Notes: generated by a model from the sequence alone, not told the origin. A DNA stretch of 64,000 nucleotides from Blautia hansenii (GCF_013304445.1 NZ_JAAITA010000004.1:124001-188000), one strand, 5' to 3'. Numbered from the stretch's first letter, positions 36,989 through 46,362 are shown. Program-made: numbers and translations.

Positions 36989-38515
36989 CTATTTCCGGTA
37001 TTTGTCATCTAAGGTCCGGTAAAACACAGCCTCACTGATATGAGGCTCCCTGATAAGCTCCTCTTTGTCCAAATCCGCTATGGTTCTGGCTGTCTTTAAA
37101 ATCTTATGATACCCTCTTACGCTTAAATTCATTTTTTCATAGGCTTTTTTCAGCAGCCTTTCTCCCTCCCTGTCCATCTGGCAGTACTTCTCAGTTTCCC
37201 TTCCGCCAAGAGAACCATTGAAACAGATTTTCTCCTCCCCGTAACGTGCTTTCTGAATCTCATGAACCCGCTGCACCTCTCTGCGGATTTCCAGCGAAGT
37301 TTTTCCTCTTTCTCTCCTCCAGAGCTGCTGGGAGGGAACGTCCTTTACCTCCGTACACAAATCAAACCTATCCAAAAGGGGGCTGCTGATTCGCCCCAGG
37401 TATCTGGCAACTTCTCCCTCCGTACAGGAACACCGGTTTCGGTCCGGGTAGTAACCACACGGGCAAGGGTTCATGGCAGCAACCAATAAAAAATGAGACG
37501 GAAATTCATACGTTCCATTCAAACGGGAAATACAAATTTTATGCGCTTCCAAAGGCTGTCGCAGAACCTCCAGAGCCATCCGGGAAAATTCCGGCAGTTC
37601 ATCTAAAAAAAGGACGCCCTTATGTGCCAGAGTAATTTCTCCCGGCCGCGGAATTCTCCCTCCTCCTGCCAGCGCTGTGGGGGAAATGGTGTGATGCGGC
37701 GCGCGGAAAGGACGTTTTTTCAAAACAGGTTTTGTACTGGATAAAAGTCCGGCCGCACTGTATATTCCGGAAACTTCCATGCCTTCTTCCCTGGAAAGCC
37801 CCGGAAAAATTCCGGGAATCCGGCTGGCTATCATAGTTTTCCCTGCACCTCTGCTGCCTATCAGCAGCAGATTATGAAACCCGGCTGCCGCAATCACTGC
37901 CGCCCGCTTGGCTGCCTCCTGACCGAAAATATCAGAAAGATCCTCTTCCGGTTTTTCTTCCTGATACTCCCATTTCTTAGGCGGATTTTTCACAGCGCCC
38001 CAATCCGGGCGTCCGGCACACTCCAACAGTTCCCGGAGACTCCCTACTCCCAGAATGGGAATGTTGTCAAGAAACTCTGTCTCCTTTAAATTTTCCCGGG
38101 GAATAATGCAAAGACGGCACCCTGCCTTTGCTGCAGTATCCACAATGGGCAAAATCCCCTGTACCCCTTTTACCTCTCCATTCAGACTCAATTCCCCCAC
38201 CATGCAGACGTCCCTTACCTGTTCCGCTTCCAGGCTGCCAAAAGCGCATAAAAGAGCCGCTGCAATGGGCAAATCAAATCCTGTCCCCTCCTTTCGGATA
38301 TCCGCCGGAGACAGATTTACGGTAATCCGCCTGGCCGGAAAAGAAAACCCCGTATTTTTCAGTGCTGTCCTGACACGTTCCTGTGCCTCCTTCACCCTGG
38401 AAGACAAATACCCTACCATGGAAAACAGCGGCAGTCCATTGCTGACATCTGCTTCTACCTTCACTGGAATACAGGATACCCCTGAAATAACTGCTGAAAT
38501 TATACTGCTGAACAT
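36989..38515 (-). CDS. comM: YifB/ComM-family Mg-chelatase-like AAA+ ATPase
   Basis: AAA+ helicase of the ComM family, which promotes branch migration during integration of transforming DNA. An N-terminal Lon-protease-like domain is followed by a Mg-chelatase-type ATPase: Walker A GSRGAGKT, then HHTISPTALAGGG, and the Walker B region FLDELPEF. A zinc-binding-like CPCGYYPDRNRCSC is inserted. 508 aa from ATG 38515, chosen for the GGGAGG site upstream. It sits with dprA, a second competence-linked gene. Confidence 0.93.
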   Translation of the reverse strand: MFSSIISAVISGVSCIPVKVEADVSNGLPLFSMVGYLSSRVKEAQERVRTALKNTGFSFPARRITVNLSPADIRKEGTGFDLPIAAALLCAFGSLEAEQVRDVCMVGELSLNGEVKGVQGILPIVDTAAKAGCRLCIIPRENLKETEFLDNIPILGVGSLRELLECAGRPDWGAVKNPPKKWEYQEEKPEEDLSDIFGQEAAKRAAVIAAAGFHNLLLIGSRGAGKTMIASRIPGIFPGLSREEGMEVSGIYSAAGLLSSTKPVLKKRPFRAPHHTISPTALAGGGRIPRPGEITLAHKGVLFLDELPEFSRMALEVLRQPLEAHKICISRLNGTYEFPSHFLLVAAMNPCPCGYYPDRNRCSCTEGEVARYLGRISSPLLDRFDLCTEVKDVPSQQLWRRERGKTSLEIRREVQRVHEIQKARYGEEKICFNGSLGGRETEKYCQMDREGERLLKKAYEKMNLSVRGYHKILKTARTIADLDKEELIREPHISEAVFYRTLDDKYRK

Positions 38516-38762
38516 AAGCAATACCTCCCAAACTGCAACGGCTGTCTGCAGACAGAAACACTTTGCACTATGAAACAATTCCCTATCTTCACAGCCGTTT
38601 CTTTTTTCTTTTTTATTTTTGGAAATTATCGGCGGAACCGCCTTGAAATTTAGATTTTGATGAAGTTCATTTTAACACATTTTCCGGTATTTTACAATGG
38701 AAAAGCACTAATTTCTTTCTCTTTACATAAACTATAATTAAATTCCTCTGAGGTATGCCTGT

Positions 38763-39389
38763 GTGAAAACTTTTCTAAAGCCCCTGACACCGGAAGAAGA
38801 ACGCCATTATCTTCAGGAATACAAACAGGGCAGCCTGGAAGCCAAAAACATCCTAATTGAACGAAATCTGCGTCTGGTTGCGCATATTGTAAAGAAATAT
38901 CAGGGAGCTTCAGAAGAACTGGACGACTTGATTTCTATCGGTACCATTGGTCTGATTAAAGCTGTCCAGACCTTTGACAGTGCCAAAGCAAGCAAACTTT
39001 CCACCTATGCAGCCAGATGTATTGACAACGAATTGTTAATGCTTCTGCGCTCCAGAAAAAAGTCTAACCGGGAAGTCTCCCTCTATGAACCCATTGGTAC
39101 AGATAAAGAGGGCAATGAAATCAGTCTGTTAGACGTGATTGAAACGGAACCCGTAGATGTGGTAAAAAATTATGCGCTGAAACAGGACACCACCCTTCTC
39201 TATCGTCTGCTTCCTGAAATTCTAAGCCAGCGGGAGCAGGAAATTCTGAAACTGCGGTATGGTCTGTACGGGGAGAAAGAACTGACTCAGCGGGAAATAG
39301 CAAAGCGGCTGAATATCAGCCGCTCCTATGTGTCCCGTATTGAAAAAAACGCACTTCTGAAATTACGCAGTTTCTTCCCGTCTTCTTAA
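38763..39389 (+). CDS. sigK: Late-sporulation RNA polymerase sigma factor SigK
   Basis: Mother-cell sigma factor that drives late spore-coat genes. Region 2 (NLRLVAHIVKKYQGASEELDDLISIGTIGLIKAVQTFD) and region 4 (LTQREIAKRLNISRSYVSRIEKNAL) are intact, 208 aa. The start is GTG 38763 with GAGGT about 8 bases upstream. There is no long hydrophobic pro-sequence as in Bacillus pro-SigK, and the gene is not interrupted by a skin-type element. Its last 27 bp overlap the end of the convergent U32 gene. The CATAAACT stretch upstream (about 38727) resembles a SigE -10 box, but I saw no clear -35. Confidence 0.92.
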   Translation: MKTFLKPLTPEEERHYLQEYKQGSLEAKNILIERNLRLVAHIVKKYQGASEELDDLISIGTIGLIKAVQTFDSAKASKLSTYAARCIDNELLMLLRSRKKSNREVSLYEPIGTDKEGNEISLLDVIETEPVDVVKNYALKQDTTLLYRLLPEILSQREQEILKLRYGLYGEKELTQREIAKRLNISRSYVSRIEKNALLKLRSFFPSS

Positions 39390-40598
39390 AATATCATAGA
39401 CAGATACTTCAGCCTCTAAATCCACATACAAAACCTGCTGTGGATGAGGTGCACTTTCCATTGGCTGTCCGTCCTCGTCAAAAATTCCTTTGACAAGGGC
39501 TTTCACATTTCTTCCGTCAGGTTTCATCACTTCTATCGTTTCGCCCAGCAGGAACTTATTCCTCTGGGTGATACGGTAACGGCCGTCCTCTCTGCGCCCT
39601 TCAATATAACCAAGATACGTATAGCCTTTTTCGTACGTATTGTTGTCGTAAATCTGCGTGGTTTCATCTGGCTTTCCATAGAAAAATCCAGTGGTAAACT
39701 GCCGGTAAGTACAGCTTTTAATCTGTTCCTGATACCAGGGCATATGTTCCCGGTAAAGTGCCGGGTCTTTCAGATAATCATCAATGGCCTTTCTGTAGGT
39801 TCTGGCTACTGTTGCCACATAGAGGGCCGTTTTCATTCTTCCCTCGATTTTCAGGCTGTCAATCCCTGCTTCCAGCACATCATCCATATGCTCAATCATA
39901 CACAAATCTTTGGAATTAAAAATATAGGTTCCCCGCTCATTTTCATAAACGGGCATATATTCTCCCGGCCGTGTCTCTTCTACAAGAGAGTACTTCCAAC
40001 GGCAGGGATGTGTACAGGCTCCCCGGTTTGCGTCCCGTCCGGTAAAGAAATTGGAAAGCAGACATCTGCCGGAATAGGAAATGCACATAGCCCCGTGAAT
40101 GAAGCTTTCGATTTCCATTTCTTCCGGTATGTGCGCGCGGATTTCCCGAATCTCCGCCAGAGACAGTTCTCTGGCAGTAACCACCCTAGTGGCTCCCAGA
40201 TTCCACCAGAACTGATACGTTCCGTAGTTGGTATTATTGGCCTGGGTACTTACATGACGCTCAATTTCCGGGCAGACTTCTTTTGCAATCATAAACACTC
40301 CGGGGTCTGAAATAATCAAAGCATCCGGCCTGATTGTCTTTAACTCTTCAAAATATTCCCGCACACCCTTTAAATCATCGTTATGAGCCAGAATATTGGC
40401 TGTTACATATACTTTTACTCCATGCTCATGAGCAAACGCAATTCCTTCTTTCATGTCCTCCATGGAAAAATTCTTTGCCTTTGCCCGCAGTCCGAAAGCT
40501 TCTCCGCCGATATATACCGCATCTGCGCCAAACATAACTGCAATTTTCAGCACTTCCAGGCTGCTGGCCGGAATTAATAATTCTGGTTTACGAACCAT
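39363..40598 (-). CDS. U32-family tRNA hydroxylation protein (TrhP-like)
   Basis: U32 peptidase-family protein, 411 aa. In Bacillus the equivalent proteins (YrrN/YrrO, TrhP) help form 5-hydroxyuridine at wobble position 34 of tRNAs. The signature is ESFIHGAMCISYSGRCLLS, with Cys pairs continuing in RGACTHPCRW, consistent with an iron-sulfur site. It is 2 bp after the trmR-like gene, whose product methylates the hydroxyuridine, so the two act in sequence. Its C-terminus overlaps sigK by 27 bp on the opposite strand. Confidence 0.88.
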   Translation of the reverse strand: MVRKPELLIPASSLEVLKIAVMFGADAVYIGGEAFGLRAKAKNFSMEDMKEGIAFAHEHGVKVYVTANILAHNDDLKGVREYFEELKTIRPDALIISDPGVFMIAKEVCPEIERHVSTQANNTNYGTYQFWWNLGATRVVTARELSLAEIREIRAHIPEEMEIESFIHGAMCISYSGRCLLSNFFTGRDANRGACTHPCRWKYSLVEETRPGEYMPVYENERGTYIFNSKDLCMIEHMDDVLEAGIDSLKIEGRMKTALYVATVARTYRKAIDDYLKDPALYREHMPWYQEQIKSCTYRQFTTGFFYGKPDETTQIYDNNTYEKGYTYLGYIEGRREDGRYRITQRNKFLLGETIEVMKPDGRNVKALVKGIFDEDGQPMESAPHPQQVLYVDLEAEVSVYDILRRREETA

Positions 40599-40599
40599 T

Positions 40600-41253
40600 T
40601 TATTCCTCCTGCTGTTTCTTAATGCTCAGAGTTACCCCATCTCCCAGGGGAAGAATCGATGTTTCCAGCAACTCATGATGTTTCAAAACATAGAGATATT
40701 CTCTCATTCTCTTGTAAATTGTCCGGTTGCGCCGCTCTACCGCAAAATGGGATTCTACAATATCTCCATCCTGCAGTACATTGTCGGAAAGAAGAATTCC
40801 TCCATCTTCTAACAGGCGCAGCACCTCCGGCAAAAAGTTGATATACTGTCCCTTGGCTGCATCCATAAAGATAAAATCAAAACTTCCGGTAAGCGTCTTC
40901 AAAATCTCCTGAGCATCCCCCTCAAGAAGTGTAATCTGTTCCTCCTTACCGGCTTTTCGGAAATTCTCTTTTGCAATGGGAATCCGCTTTTCATAATTCT
41001 CTATGGTGACAATTTCGCAGTCCGCCGGATTATATGTGCTCATAAGAAGGGTGGAAAACCCCACTGCGGTCCCCACCTCTAAAATACGTTTCGGTGCTTT
41101 TATCTGCAGAAGCACCTTCAAAAAACTCTGCATTTCTCTTCGGATAATGGGCACACGATTTTTCAGTGCCTCCTGTTCCAGATGATTTAAGAAAGGAGTA
41201 TTCCCCTTATCCAGGGAATTCATGTAGGTAACCATTCTCTCATCTACAATCAC
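40600..41253 (-). CDS. trmR: tRNA 5-hydroxyuridine methyltransferase (TrmR/YrrM-like)
   Basis: SAM-dependent O-methyltransferase, 217 aa. Motif I is ILEVGTAVGFSTLLM, followed by TIENYE and FIFMDAAKGQY, which fit the class with a metal-binding Asp. Placement next to the U32 gene and the MltG-like gene copies the Bacillus yrrL-yrrM-yrrN order, which supports TrmR (5-methoxyuridine at tRNA position 34) over a generic catechol methyltransferase. Its start overlaps the MltG-like gene by 4 bp. Confidence 0.85.
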   Translation of the reverse strand: MIVDERMVTYMNSLDKGNTPFLNHLEQEALKNRVPIIRREMQSFLKVLLQIKAPKRILEVGTAVGFSTLLMSTYNPADCEIVTIENYEKRIPIAKENFRKAGKEEQITLLEGDAQEILKTLTGSFDFIFMDAAKGQYINFLPEVLRLLEDGGILLSDNVLQDGDIVESHFAVERRNRTIYKRMREYLYVLKHHELLETSILPLGDGVTLSIKKQQEE

Positions 41254-41738
41254 TGCTCTGCTCCTCCCTCATCAGAGGCATTTTCCGATTCGCTTTCGAT
41301 ATCAGAGCTGCCTTCCTTCGCCGCCCCGCTTGCGTCTGTCTGGTCCGGCTGTCCCTCTGTGTTTTCTCTGGCCAGAATGGCCATCATCTCATCCGGGGTC
41401 ATACTGGTGTTGAGGATATATGTGCCTGCCTGCAGCTTGCCCTTATAACTGGAAAGTTTTTCCTGTACCACAAAAATCTTTGCGTCTTTAATCAATCCCT
41501 TTTTTTTCAGGATTTTTCCAATCTGGTATACCGAATCATCTTTTTTCAGAACCACGGTAATATCCCGCCCGTTCTCTTTGGTTGCCACTGCTTCCTGATT
41601 AAAAATCTCGTATCCGAAATCATAAGCAGACTTGCCTATATAAATAACCGCAATAGCCACACACAGATAGACACCCAAACGGAAAAAACCGCCTGCTATA
41701 ATGGATGATTTTTTCTGTTTTCTGATTTGTTTTCCCAT
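41250..41738 (-). CDS. MltG/YceG-like protein, shortened
   Basis: 162 aa. After a basic start (GKQIRKQKKSS) and one membrane helix (about 17-40), the protein has a LysM-like VVLKKDDSVYQIGKILKKKGLI subdomain and LQAGTYILNTSMTPDEMMAIL, matching the first part of MltG. The catalytic YceG domain of full-length MltG (about 350 aa) is missing; instead there is an acidic Ser/Asp/Glu-rich tail. It may be a regulator or a decoy of peptidoglycan cutting rather than an active transglycosylase. Confidence 0.8.
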   Translation of the reverse strand: MGKQIRKQKKSSIIAGGFFRLGVYLCVAIAVIYIGKSAYDFGYEIFNQEAVATKENGRDITVVLKKDDSVYQIGKILKKKGLIKDAKIFVVQEKLSSYKGKLQAGTYILNTSMTPDEMMAILARENTEGQPDQTDASGAAKEGSSDIESESENASDEGGAEQ

Positions 41739-41753
41739 ACTGTTCTCCTTACT

Positions 41754-42095
41754 CTATGACAAATCAGGCACGTCCAGATGAATGCCCTGATGAATAGCGG
41801 TTCCGATATCCTGCAGCTGTCTGCACAAGGCCAGTTCTGCATCCAGAAAACGGTTTACTTCCGGTATCCCGGACAATGCATCCATTTTTTCGTCCAGGTC
41901 ATCCATCTCCTCGTACAGCTTTGTTTCTTCGCTTGCATTCTGCACCCGGTAATTCAGGCGGCGAATTTCATCTACCTGCTCCTTTAATCCCGGAATCTTG
42001 AAAACCGCATCCAGTGCAGCACAATACTCCTTGTATGTGCTGCCATTTCGGATTGCGGAAACCAGCATTTCTGTACAGGTTTCAACAAAACTCAT
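41754..42095 (-). CDS. YlbF-family regulator
   Basis: Helical protein of 113 aa from the YlbF/YmcA family. In Bacillus these form the Y-complex with YaaT, which affects RNase Y-dependent mRNA processing, biofilm formation and sporulation. The NYRVQNASEETKLYEEMDDLDEKM segment is predicted coiled coil. ATG 42095 has GGAGG upstream and lies 3 bp past the RNase J stop, so it is coupled to RNase J, which fits a role in RNA turnover. Confidence 0.82.
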   Translation of the reverse strand: MSFVETCTEMLVSAIRNGSTYKEYCAALDAVFKIPGLKEQVDEIRRLNYRVQNASEETKLYEEMDDLDEKMDALSGIPEVNRFLDAELALCRQLQDIGTAIHQGIHLDVPDLS

Positions 42096-42097
42096 GT

Positions 42098-43765
42098 CTA
42101 AGCCTCCATGATGATTGGCAGAATCATCGGATTTCTCTTTGTGCGCTTCCACAAGAAATCTCCCAGAGAATCCTTAATAATGTTCTTGATTTTTCCCCAA
42201 TCTGTAATGTGTTTATCCAGGCAGATGTCAATGGCATCCTCCACTACAATCCTTGCCTCATCCATTAAGTCTTCCGACTCTCTTACATAGACGAAGCCTC
42301 TGGAAACAATATCCGGTCCTGCCAGCAGTCTGCTGCTGTGTTTTTCCAGTGTCAGTACCACAATCATAATGCCGTCTTCTGCCAGGTGCTGGCGGTCTCT
42401 TAAAACGATATTTCCCACATCGCCTACACCCAGTCCGTCTACTAAAATAGCGCCTGTGCGAACCTTTTCTTTCACCTTTGCCGGTTCTTCTTCATTGAGT
42501 TCCAGCACATCCCCGGAAGAAAGAATAAAAATATTTTCTTTCGGAATACCCAGGTCTCTGGCAAGCCCGGCCTGCGCCTTCAAATGGCGGTATTCACCAT
42601 GAACCGGTATGGAATATTTGGGTTTCACCAGGGAATAAATCAGTTTGATTTCTTCCTGGCATGCATGTCCGGATACATGGGCATCCTGGAAAATCACGTC
42701 TGCACCTTTGCGGCTTAACTCGTTAATCACCTTTGACACAGCCTTCTCATTTCCCGGAATGGGATTAGAGCTGAAAATAATGGTGTCGTTGGGCTTAATG
42801 GTTACTTTTTTATGAATGTTTGCCGCCATACGGGACAGGGCTGCCATGGATTCCCCCTGACTTCCTGTGGTAATCAGCACCACCTTGTCGTCCGGATAAT
42901 TTTTAATCTGGTCAATGTCCACCAGCGTCTTATCCGGTATCTGCAGATAGCCCAGTTCTGCTGCTGTACCGATGACATTTACCATGCTTCGGCCTTCCAC
43001 AGCCACCTTTCTGCCGTATTTATAGGCAGAATTGATAATCTGCTGTACTCTGTCCACATTAGAAGCAAACGTCGCAATGATAATACGGGTATTTCTATGT
43101 TCTGCAAAAATATTGTCGAAGGTCTTTCCCACGGTTCTTTCCGACATGGTAAAGCCTTTTCTCTCTGCATTGGTACTGTCACACATCAGCGCCAGCACAC
43201 CTTTTTTCCCTATCTCTGCAAAACGCTGTAAATCAATGGCATCACCAAACACAGGTGTATAGTCCACTTTAAAGTCTCCTGTGTGAATCACGATTCCCGC
43301 CGGTGAGTAAATAGCCAGGGCTGACGCGTCCTGAATACTGTGGTTGGTCTTTATAAATTCAATACGGAAGCAGCCCAGGTTAATAGACTGTCCGTGTTTA
43401 ATTACTTTTCTCTTTGTGCTTCTTAAAAGATTGTGTTCTTTTAATTTATTGTCAATCAGTCCTATGGTGAGTTTAGTCGCATAAATCGGTACATTTACTT
43501 CCCTCAGCACATATGGCAGAGCCCCGATATGATCCTCGTGTCCATGGGTAATGACAAAACCTTTGACTTTGTCAATATTGTCCTTTAAATAAGTTACATC
43601 CGGGATTACCAAATCAATCCCCAGCATATCGTCCTCCGGGAAAGAAAGACCGCAATCCACTACGACAATACTGTCTTCGTATTCAAAGGCTGTGATGTTC
43701 ATTCCAATCTGTTCCAGTCCGCCCAATGGAATGATTCTCAATTTTCCGTTATTATTTTTTTTCAA
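42098..43765 (-). CDS. rnj: Ribonuclease J
   Basis: Metallo-beta-lactamase/beta-CASP ribonuclease, 555 aa, acting in mRNA decay and 5' processing. The zinc motif is THGHEDHIGALPYVL; other metal ligands are in HTGDFKVD and the C-terminal VSGHACQEE and PVHGEYRHL pieces. The beta-CASP part has IATFASNVDRVQQII. Only one RNase J is in the window. It is followed by the YlbF gene. Confidence 0.95.
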   Translation of the reverse strand: MKKNNNGKLRIIPLGGLEQIGMNITAFEYEDSIVVVDCGLSFPEDDMLGIDLVIPDVTYLKDNIDKVKGFVITHGHEDHIGALPYVLREVNVPIYATKLTIGLIDNKLKEHNLLRSTKRKVIKHGQSINLGCFRIEFIKTNHSIQDASALAIYSPAGIVIHTGDFKVDYTPVFGDAIDLQRFAEIGKKGVLALMCDSTNAERKGFTMSERTVGKTFDNIFAEHRNTRIIIATFASNVDRVQQIINSAYKYGRKVAVEGRSMVNVIGTAAELGYLQIPDKTLVDIDQIKNYPDDKVVLITTGSQGESMAALSRMAANIHKKVTIKPNDTIIFSSNPIPGNEKAVSKVINELSRKGADVIFQDAHVSGHACQEEIKLIYSLVKPKYSIPVHGEYRHLKAQAGLARDLGIPKENIFILSSGDVLELNEEEPAKVKEKVRTGAILVDGLGVGDVGNIVLRDRQHLAEDGIMIVVLTLEKHSSRLLAGPDIVSRGFVYVRESEDLMDEARIVVEDAIDICLDKHITDWGKIKNIIKDSLGDFLWKRTKRNPMILPIIMEA

Positions 43766-43792
43766 TGTTATTCCTCCAATTATTGTCCGTTC

Positions 43793-44059
43793 CTATTCAA
43801 AATCAATGTCATCTAACATAGCAGCAAAGACCTTATAAACTGCTTCATATTCCGTATCGTCTTCTACGAATACATAGCAGCCTTCTTCGTCGCCATCCTC
43901 AGAAATGTCTTTTAAAATGTACGCCGCACTTCCGTTTTCTTCGTCGTTTTCTTCAGGGTCAATAACCAGCAGGTAATTCACGCCCCCTACTCTTGTCTGC
44001 TCCAGAATCCCAAATTCCAGTTCTGTTCCATCTTCTCCGTCAAAAATTACTGTTTCCAT
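43793..44059 (-). CDS. DUF1292 family protein
   Basis: Small acidic protein (88 aa) with LEFGILEQTRVGGVNYLLVIDPEE, typical of the YrzB/DUF1292 family. The function is unknown. In Firmicutes it follows ireB and ruvX, as it does here, 98 bp after ruvX. Confidence 0.9.
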   Translation of the reverse strand: METVIFDGEDGTELEFGILEQTRVGGVNYLLVIDPEENDEENGSAAYILKDISEDGDEEGCYVFVEDDTEYEAVYKVFAAMLDDIDFE

Positions 44060-44157
44060 TTTTTTCGTCCTTTCTCTTTTTATTTTTTAGGCATACACAG
44101 AACCCGGAAACACGTTCGTTTCTGCCCGAACCTGCCGCTTATGGTTCAGGCTTGCAA

Positions 44158-44592
44158 TCAAACGGTATCCGGGTTTGCTTTTGCATCTAAATAGCCCTGC
44201 AGAATAAATACAGCCGCTATCATATCTACATATTTACCTCTGTTTTCTCTTCGCACACCGGTTTCCATCAGCGTACGGTTGGCTTCCACTGTCGTAAGCC
44301 TTTCATCCCACATAACAACGGGCAGTCCCAATCTTCGTTCCAACGTTTCTTTTAGCTGCAGTGATTTTTCCGCCCGTTCTCCGATAGTATTGTTCATATT
44401 CTTTGGAAATCCCAGAACAATTTCTTCCACTTCGTATTCTTTCACCAGTTCTTCCACTCTGCGCAGAGATTTCCGCAGCTTGTTTTCCTCTTCTCTTCTG
44501 ATGATTTCCACGCCCTGGGCTGTCAGTCCCAAGGGGTCACTGACTGCCACCCCTATGGTCTTTGAGCCATAATCCAGTCCCATAATCCTCAT
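44158..44592 (-). CDS. ruvX: RuvX/YqgF family nuclease (putative Holliday junction resolvase)
   Basis: RNase H-fold nuclease, 144 aa, involved in 16S/pre-rRNA end processing or junction resolution. [17 protein letters not shown] holds the first catalytic Asp, [11 protein letters not shown] the Glu/loop region and [12 protein letters not shown] another acidic pair. It lies 3 bp after ireB. Confidence 0.95.
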   Translation of the reverse strand: MRIMGLDYGSKTIGVAVSDPLGLTAQGVEIIRREEENKLRKSLRRVEELVKEYEVEEIVLGFPKNMNNTIGERAEKSLQLKETLERRLGLPVVMWDERLTTVEANRTLMETGVRRENRGKYVDMIAAVFILQGYLDAKANPDTV

Positions 44593-44595
44593 AGC

Positions 44596-44865
44596 TTAAC
44601 CGCGCTTCCAGGATTCGTTTTTAATGTATTCCTTCAGAAGTTCTTCTACCAGCTCGTCCCGTTCTACTTTCATAATTGTACTTCTGGCACCCTTGTAGCT
44701 GGTAATGTAAGTCGGGTCTCCTGACATGATATAGCCCACAATCTGGTTCACCGGATTGTATCCCTTTTCCGCCATCGCATTGTAAACCAAATCCAGGACT
44801 TCCTTCACGCGCACTTCCGGAGCTGTTTTTACATTAAAATATTGTGTATTTTCTAAATTTGCCAT
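44596..44865 (-). CDS. ireB: IreB family regulatory phosphoprotein
   Basis: 89-aa protein of the IreB/UPF0297 family; in Enterococcus it is phosphorylated by the Ser/Thr kinase IreK and affects cephalosporin tolerance. TQYFNVK at the start and MAEKGYNPVNQIVGYIMSGDPTYI are near-invariant. I chose ATG 44865 because it gives the family length and follows AAGGG; the frame start at 44889 is less supported. First gene of ireB-ruvX-DUF1292. Confidence 0.92.
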   Translation of the reverse strand: MANLENTQYFNVKTAPEVRVKEVLDLVYNAMAEKGYNPVNQIVGYIMSGDPTYITSYKGARSTIMKVERDELVEELLKEYIKNESWKRG

Positions 44866-44912
44866 ACGATTCACGCCCTTATCTCTCATTCTACTACTGC
44901 AACTATGATACT

Positions 44913-44941
44913 ATTTTAATATATCTTGTTTGGAAATTCAA
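44913..44941 (-). promoter_or_regulatory. Promoter of ireB-ruvX-DUF1292
   Basis: Minus-strand -35 TTGAAT (44941-44936), 17-bp spacer, -10 TAAAAT (44918-44913). Confidence 0.5.
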
Positions 44942-44944
44942 CTA

Positions 44945-46249
44945 TTATATTGTGCAAATAAAAATCCCATCTTCGACAGAATCCACAACTTTCCCCGTAC
45001 GAATACAGTTTTCCAGGTTTTTTTCTGTCTTTACAGCAGCTCTCAGATATTCTTTTGTATGCCCTGTCCAGTAAGTTTCTCCCTTGATTTCCATGGTTTC
45101 TTCAAAGAGAATTTCCACTTCCTGTCCCACAAAATGACTCATATATTTTTCCATATGTTCTTTTCCAAGCTGAATCAGCACATGGCTTCTCTCTGTCTTT
45201 ACCTGCTCCAGCACCTGGTTTTCCATACCGTCTGCCCGTGTCCCCTGTCTCCTGGAATATTTAAAAATATGGGTTTCATAAAAGTCCGCCTGCTCAATCA
45301 TAGCTTTGGATTCAGCAAATTCCTCTTCTGTCTCTCCCGGAAATCCTACAATGACATCCGTAGTCAGCGCAGGATTTTCAAAATGCTTCCGCAGGATTTC
45401 GCAGCCCTTTAAATATTCCTCTGCTGTGTAACGACGGTTCATGCGTTTCAAGGTCTCATTGCAGCCGCTTTGTAGAGACAGATGAAAATGAGGGCAAATT
45501 TTAGGCATACTGCCCAGTGCTGCTGCAAATTCTTCGGTTACAATTCTGGGTTCTAAGGAACCCAGACGGATTCTTTTCACTCCCGGCACTGCATGTACGG
45601 CCTGAATCAGAGACAGCAGCGTTTCCCCACAGTCCACGCCGTAAGAACTCAGATGAATACCGGTCAGTACAAACTCCTGATAGCCGTTTTTTGTCAGACG
45701 TTCCACCTCTGTCAGTACGTCTTCCTTTTTCCGGCTGCGTACCCTTCCTCTCACATAAGGAATGATACAGTAACTGCAGAACTGGTTGCAGCCGTCCTGC
45801 ACTTTCAGATATGCTCTGGTGTGCTCTCCTGCTCTGGACAACTGCAAGTCCTCATACTCTACAGGAGTCTCCAGATTCACCACTTCCCGTTCCTGTCCCT
45901 GGTTCTTTTTATAATTTTCCAGTATAAAGAGCAAATCCTGCTTCCGGTTATTTCCCAGCACAATGTCAATGGCATCATCGATTTTATCCATATCTTTCTG
46001 TGCCTGCACATAACACCCCGCCGCAATGACAATGGCATCGGGATTCATCTTTCTGGCTTTGTGCAGCATCTGTCTTGACTTTCTGTCAGCAATATTGGTA
46101 ACCGTACAGGTATTGATAATATAAACGTCTGCTCCCGGCTCAAAGGGAACAATTTCATATCCTGCTGTTTCCAGCATCTGCTGCATAGCCTCCAGTTCAT
46201 AAGCGTTGACCTTGCAGCCCAGATTATGCAATGCGACTCTTTTTTTCAT
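44945..46249 (-). CDS. mtaB: tRNA ms2t6A37 methylthiotransferase MtaB
   Basis: Radical SAM enzyme, 434 aa, that adds methylthio to threonylcarbamoyladenosine at tRNA position 37. The N-terminal domain has the family cysteines (LGCKVNAYE, INTCTVT, AAGCYVQ), and the radical SAM cluster is CNQFCSYC. A TRAM domain ends the protein (QEVEILFEET). The upstream neighbour is divergent. Confidence 0.94.
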   Translation of the reverse strand: MKKRVALHNLGCKVNAYELEAMQQMLETAGYEIVPFEPGADVYIINTCTVTNIADRKSRQMLHKARKMNPDAIVIAAGCYVQAQKDMDKIDDAIDIVLGNNRKQDLLFILENYKKNQGQEREVVNLETPVEYEDLQLSRAGEHTRAYLKVQDGCNQFCSYCIIPYVRGRVRSRKKEDVLTEVERLTKNGYQEFVLTGIHLSSYGVDCGETLLSLIQAVHAVPGVKRIRLGSLEPRIVTEEFAAALGSMPKICPHFHLSLQSGCNETLKRMNRRYTAEEYLKGCEILRKHFENPALTTDVIVGFPGETEEEFAESKAMIEQADFYETHIFKYSRRQGTRADGMENQVLEQVKTERSHVLIQLGKEHMEKYMSHFVGQEVEILFEETMEIKGETYWTGHTKEYLRAAVKTEKNLENCIRTGKVVDSVEDGIFICTI

Positions 46250-46333
46250 AATTCCACCTTTCCTGTTTTTTAGACCTAGCGTTTTGACGAATTGTTTTCA
46301 TTTTCTTTGTATTTTATTTCTCCCTTTTTTATA

Positions 46334-46362
46334 TTGACTTTTCCTGCCAATAACGGTAACAT
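46334..46362 (+). promoter_or_regulatory. Promoter of the HPr-like gene
   Basis: -35 TTGACT (46334-46339), 17-bp spacer, -10 TAACAT (46357-46362). Confidence 0.5.

Noticed and set aside
38763-39389. Skin-type element in sigK
   Set aside because: The frame is continuous through regions 2 to 4 with no insertion.
44090-44157. Hairpin between ruvX and the DUF1292 gene
   Set aside because: CTGAACC/GGTTCGG pairing is present but without a T run; no support for a terminator or riboswitch.
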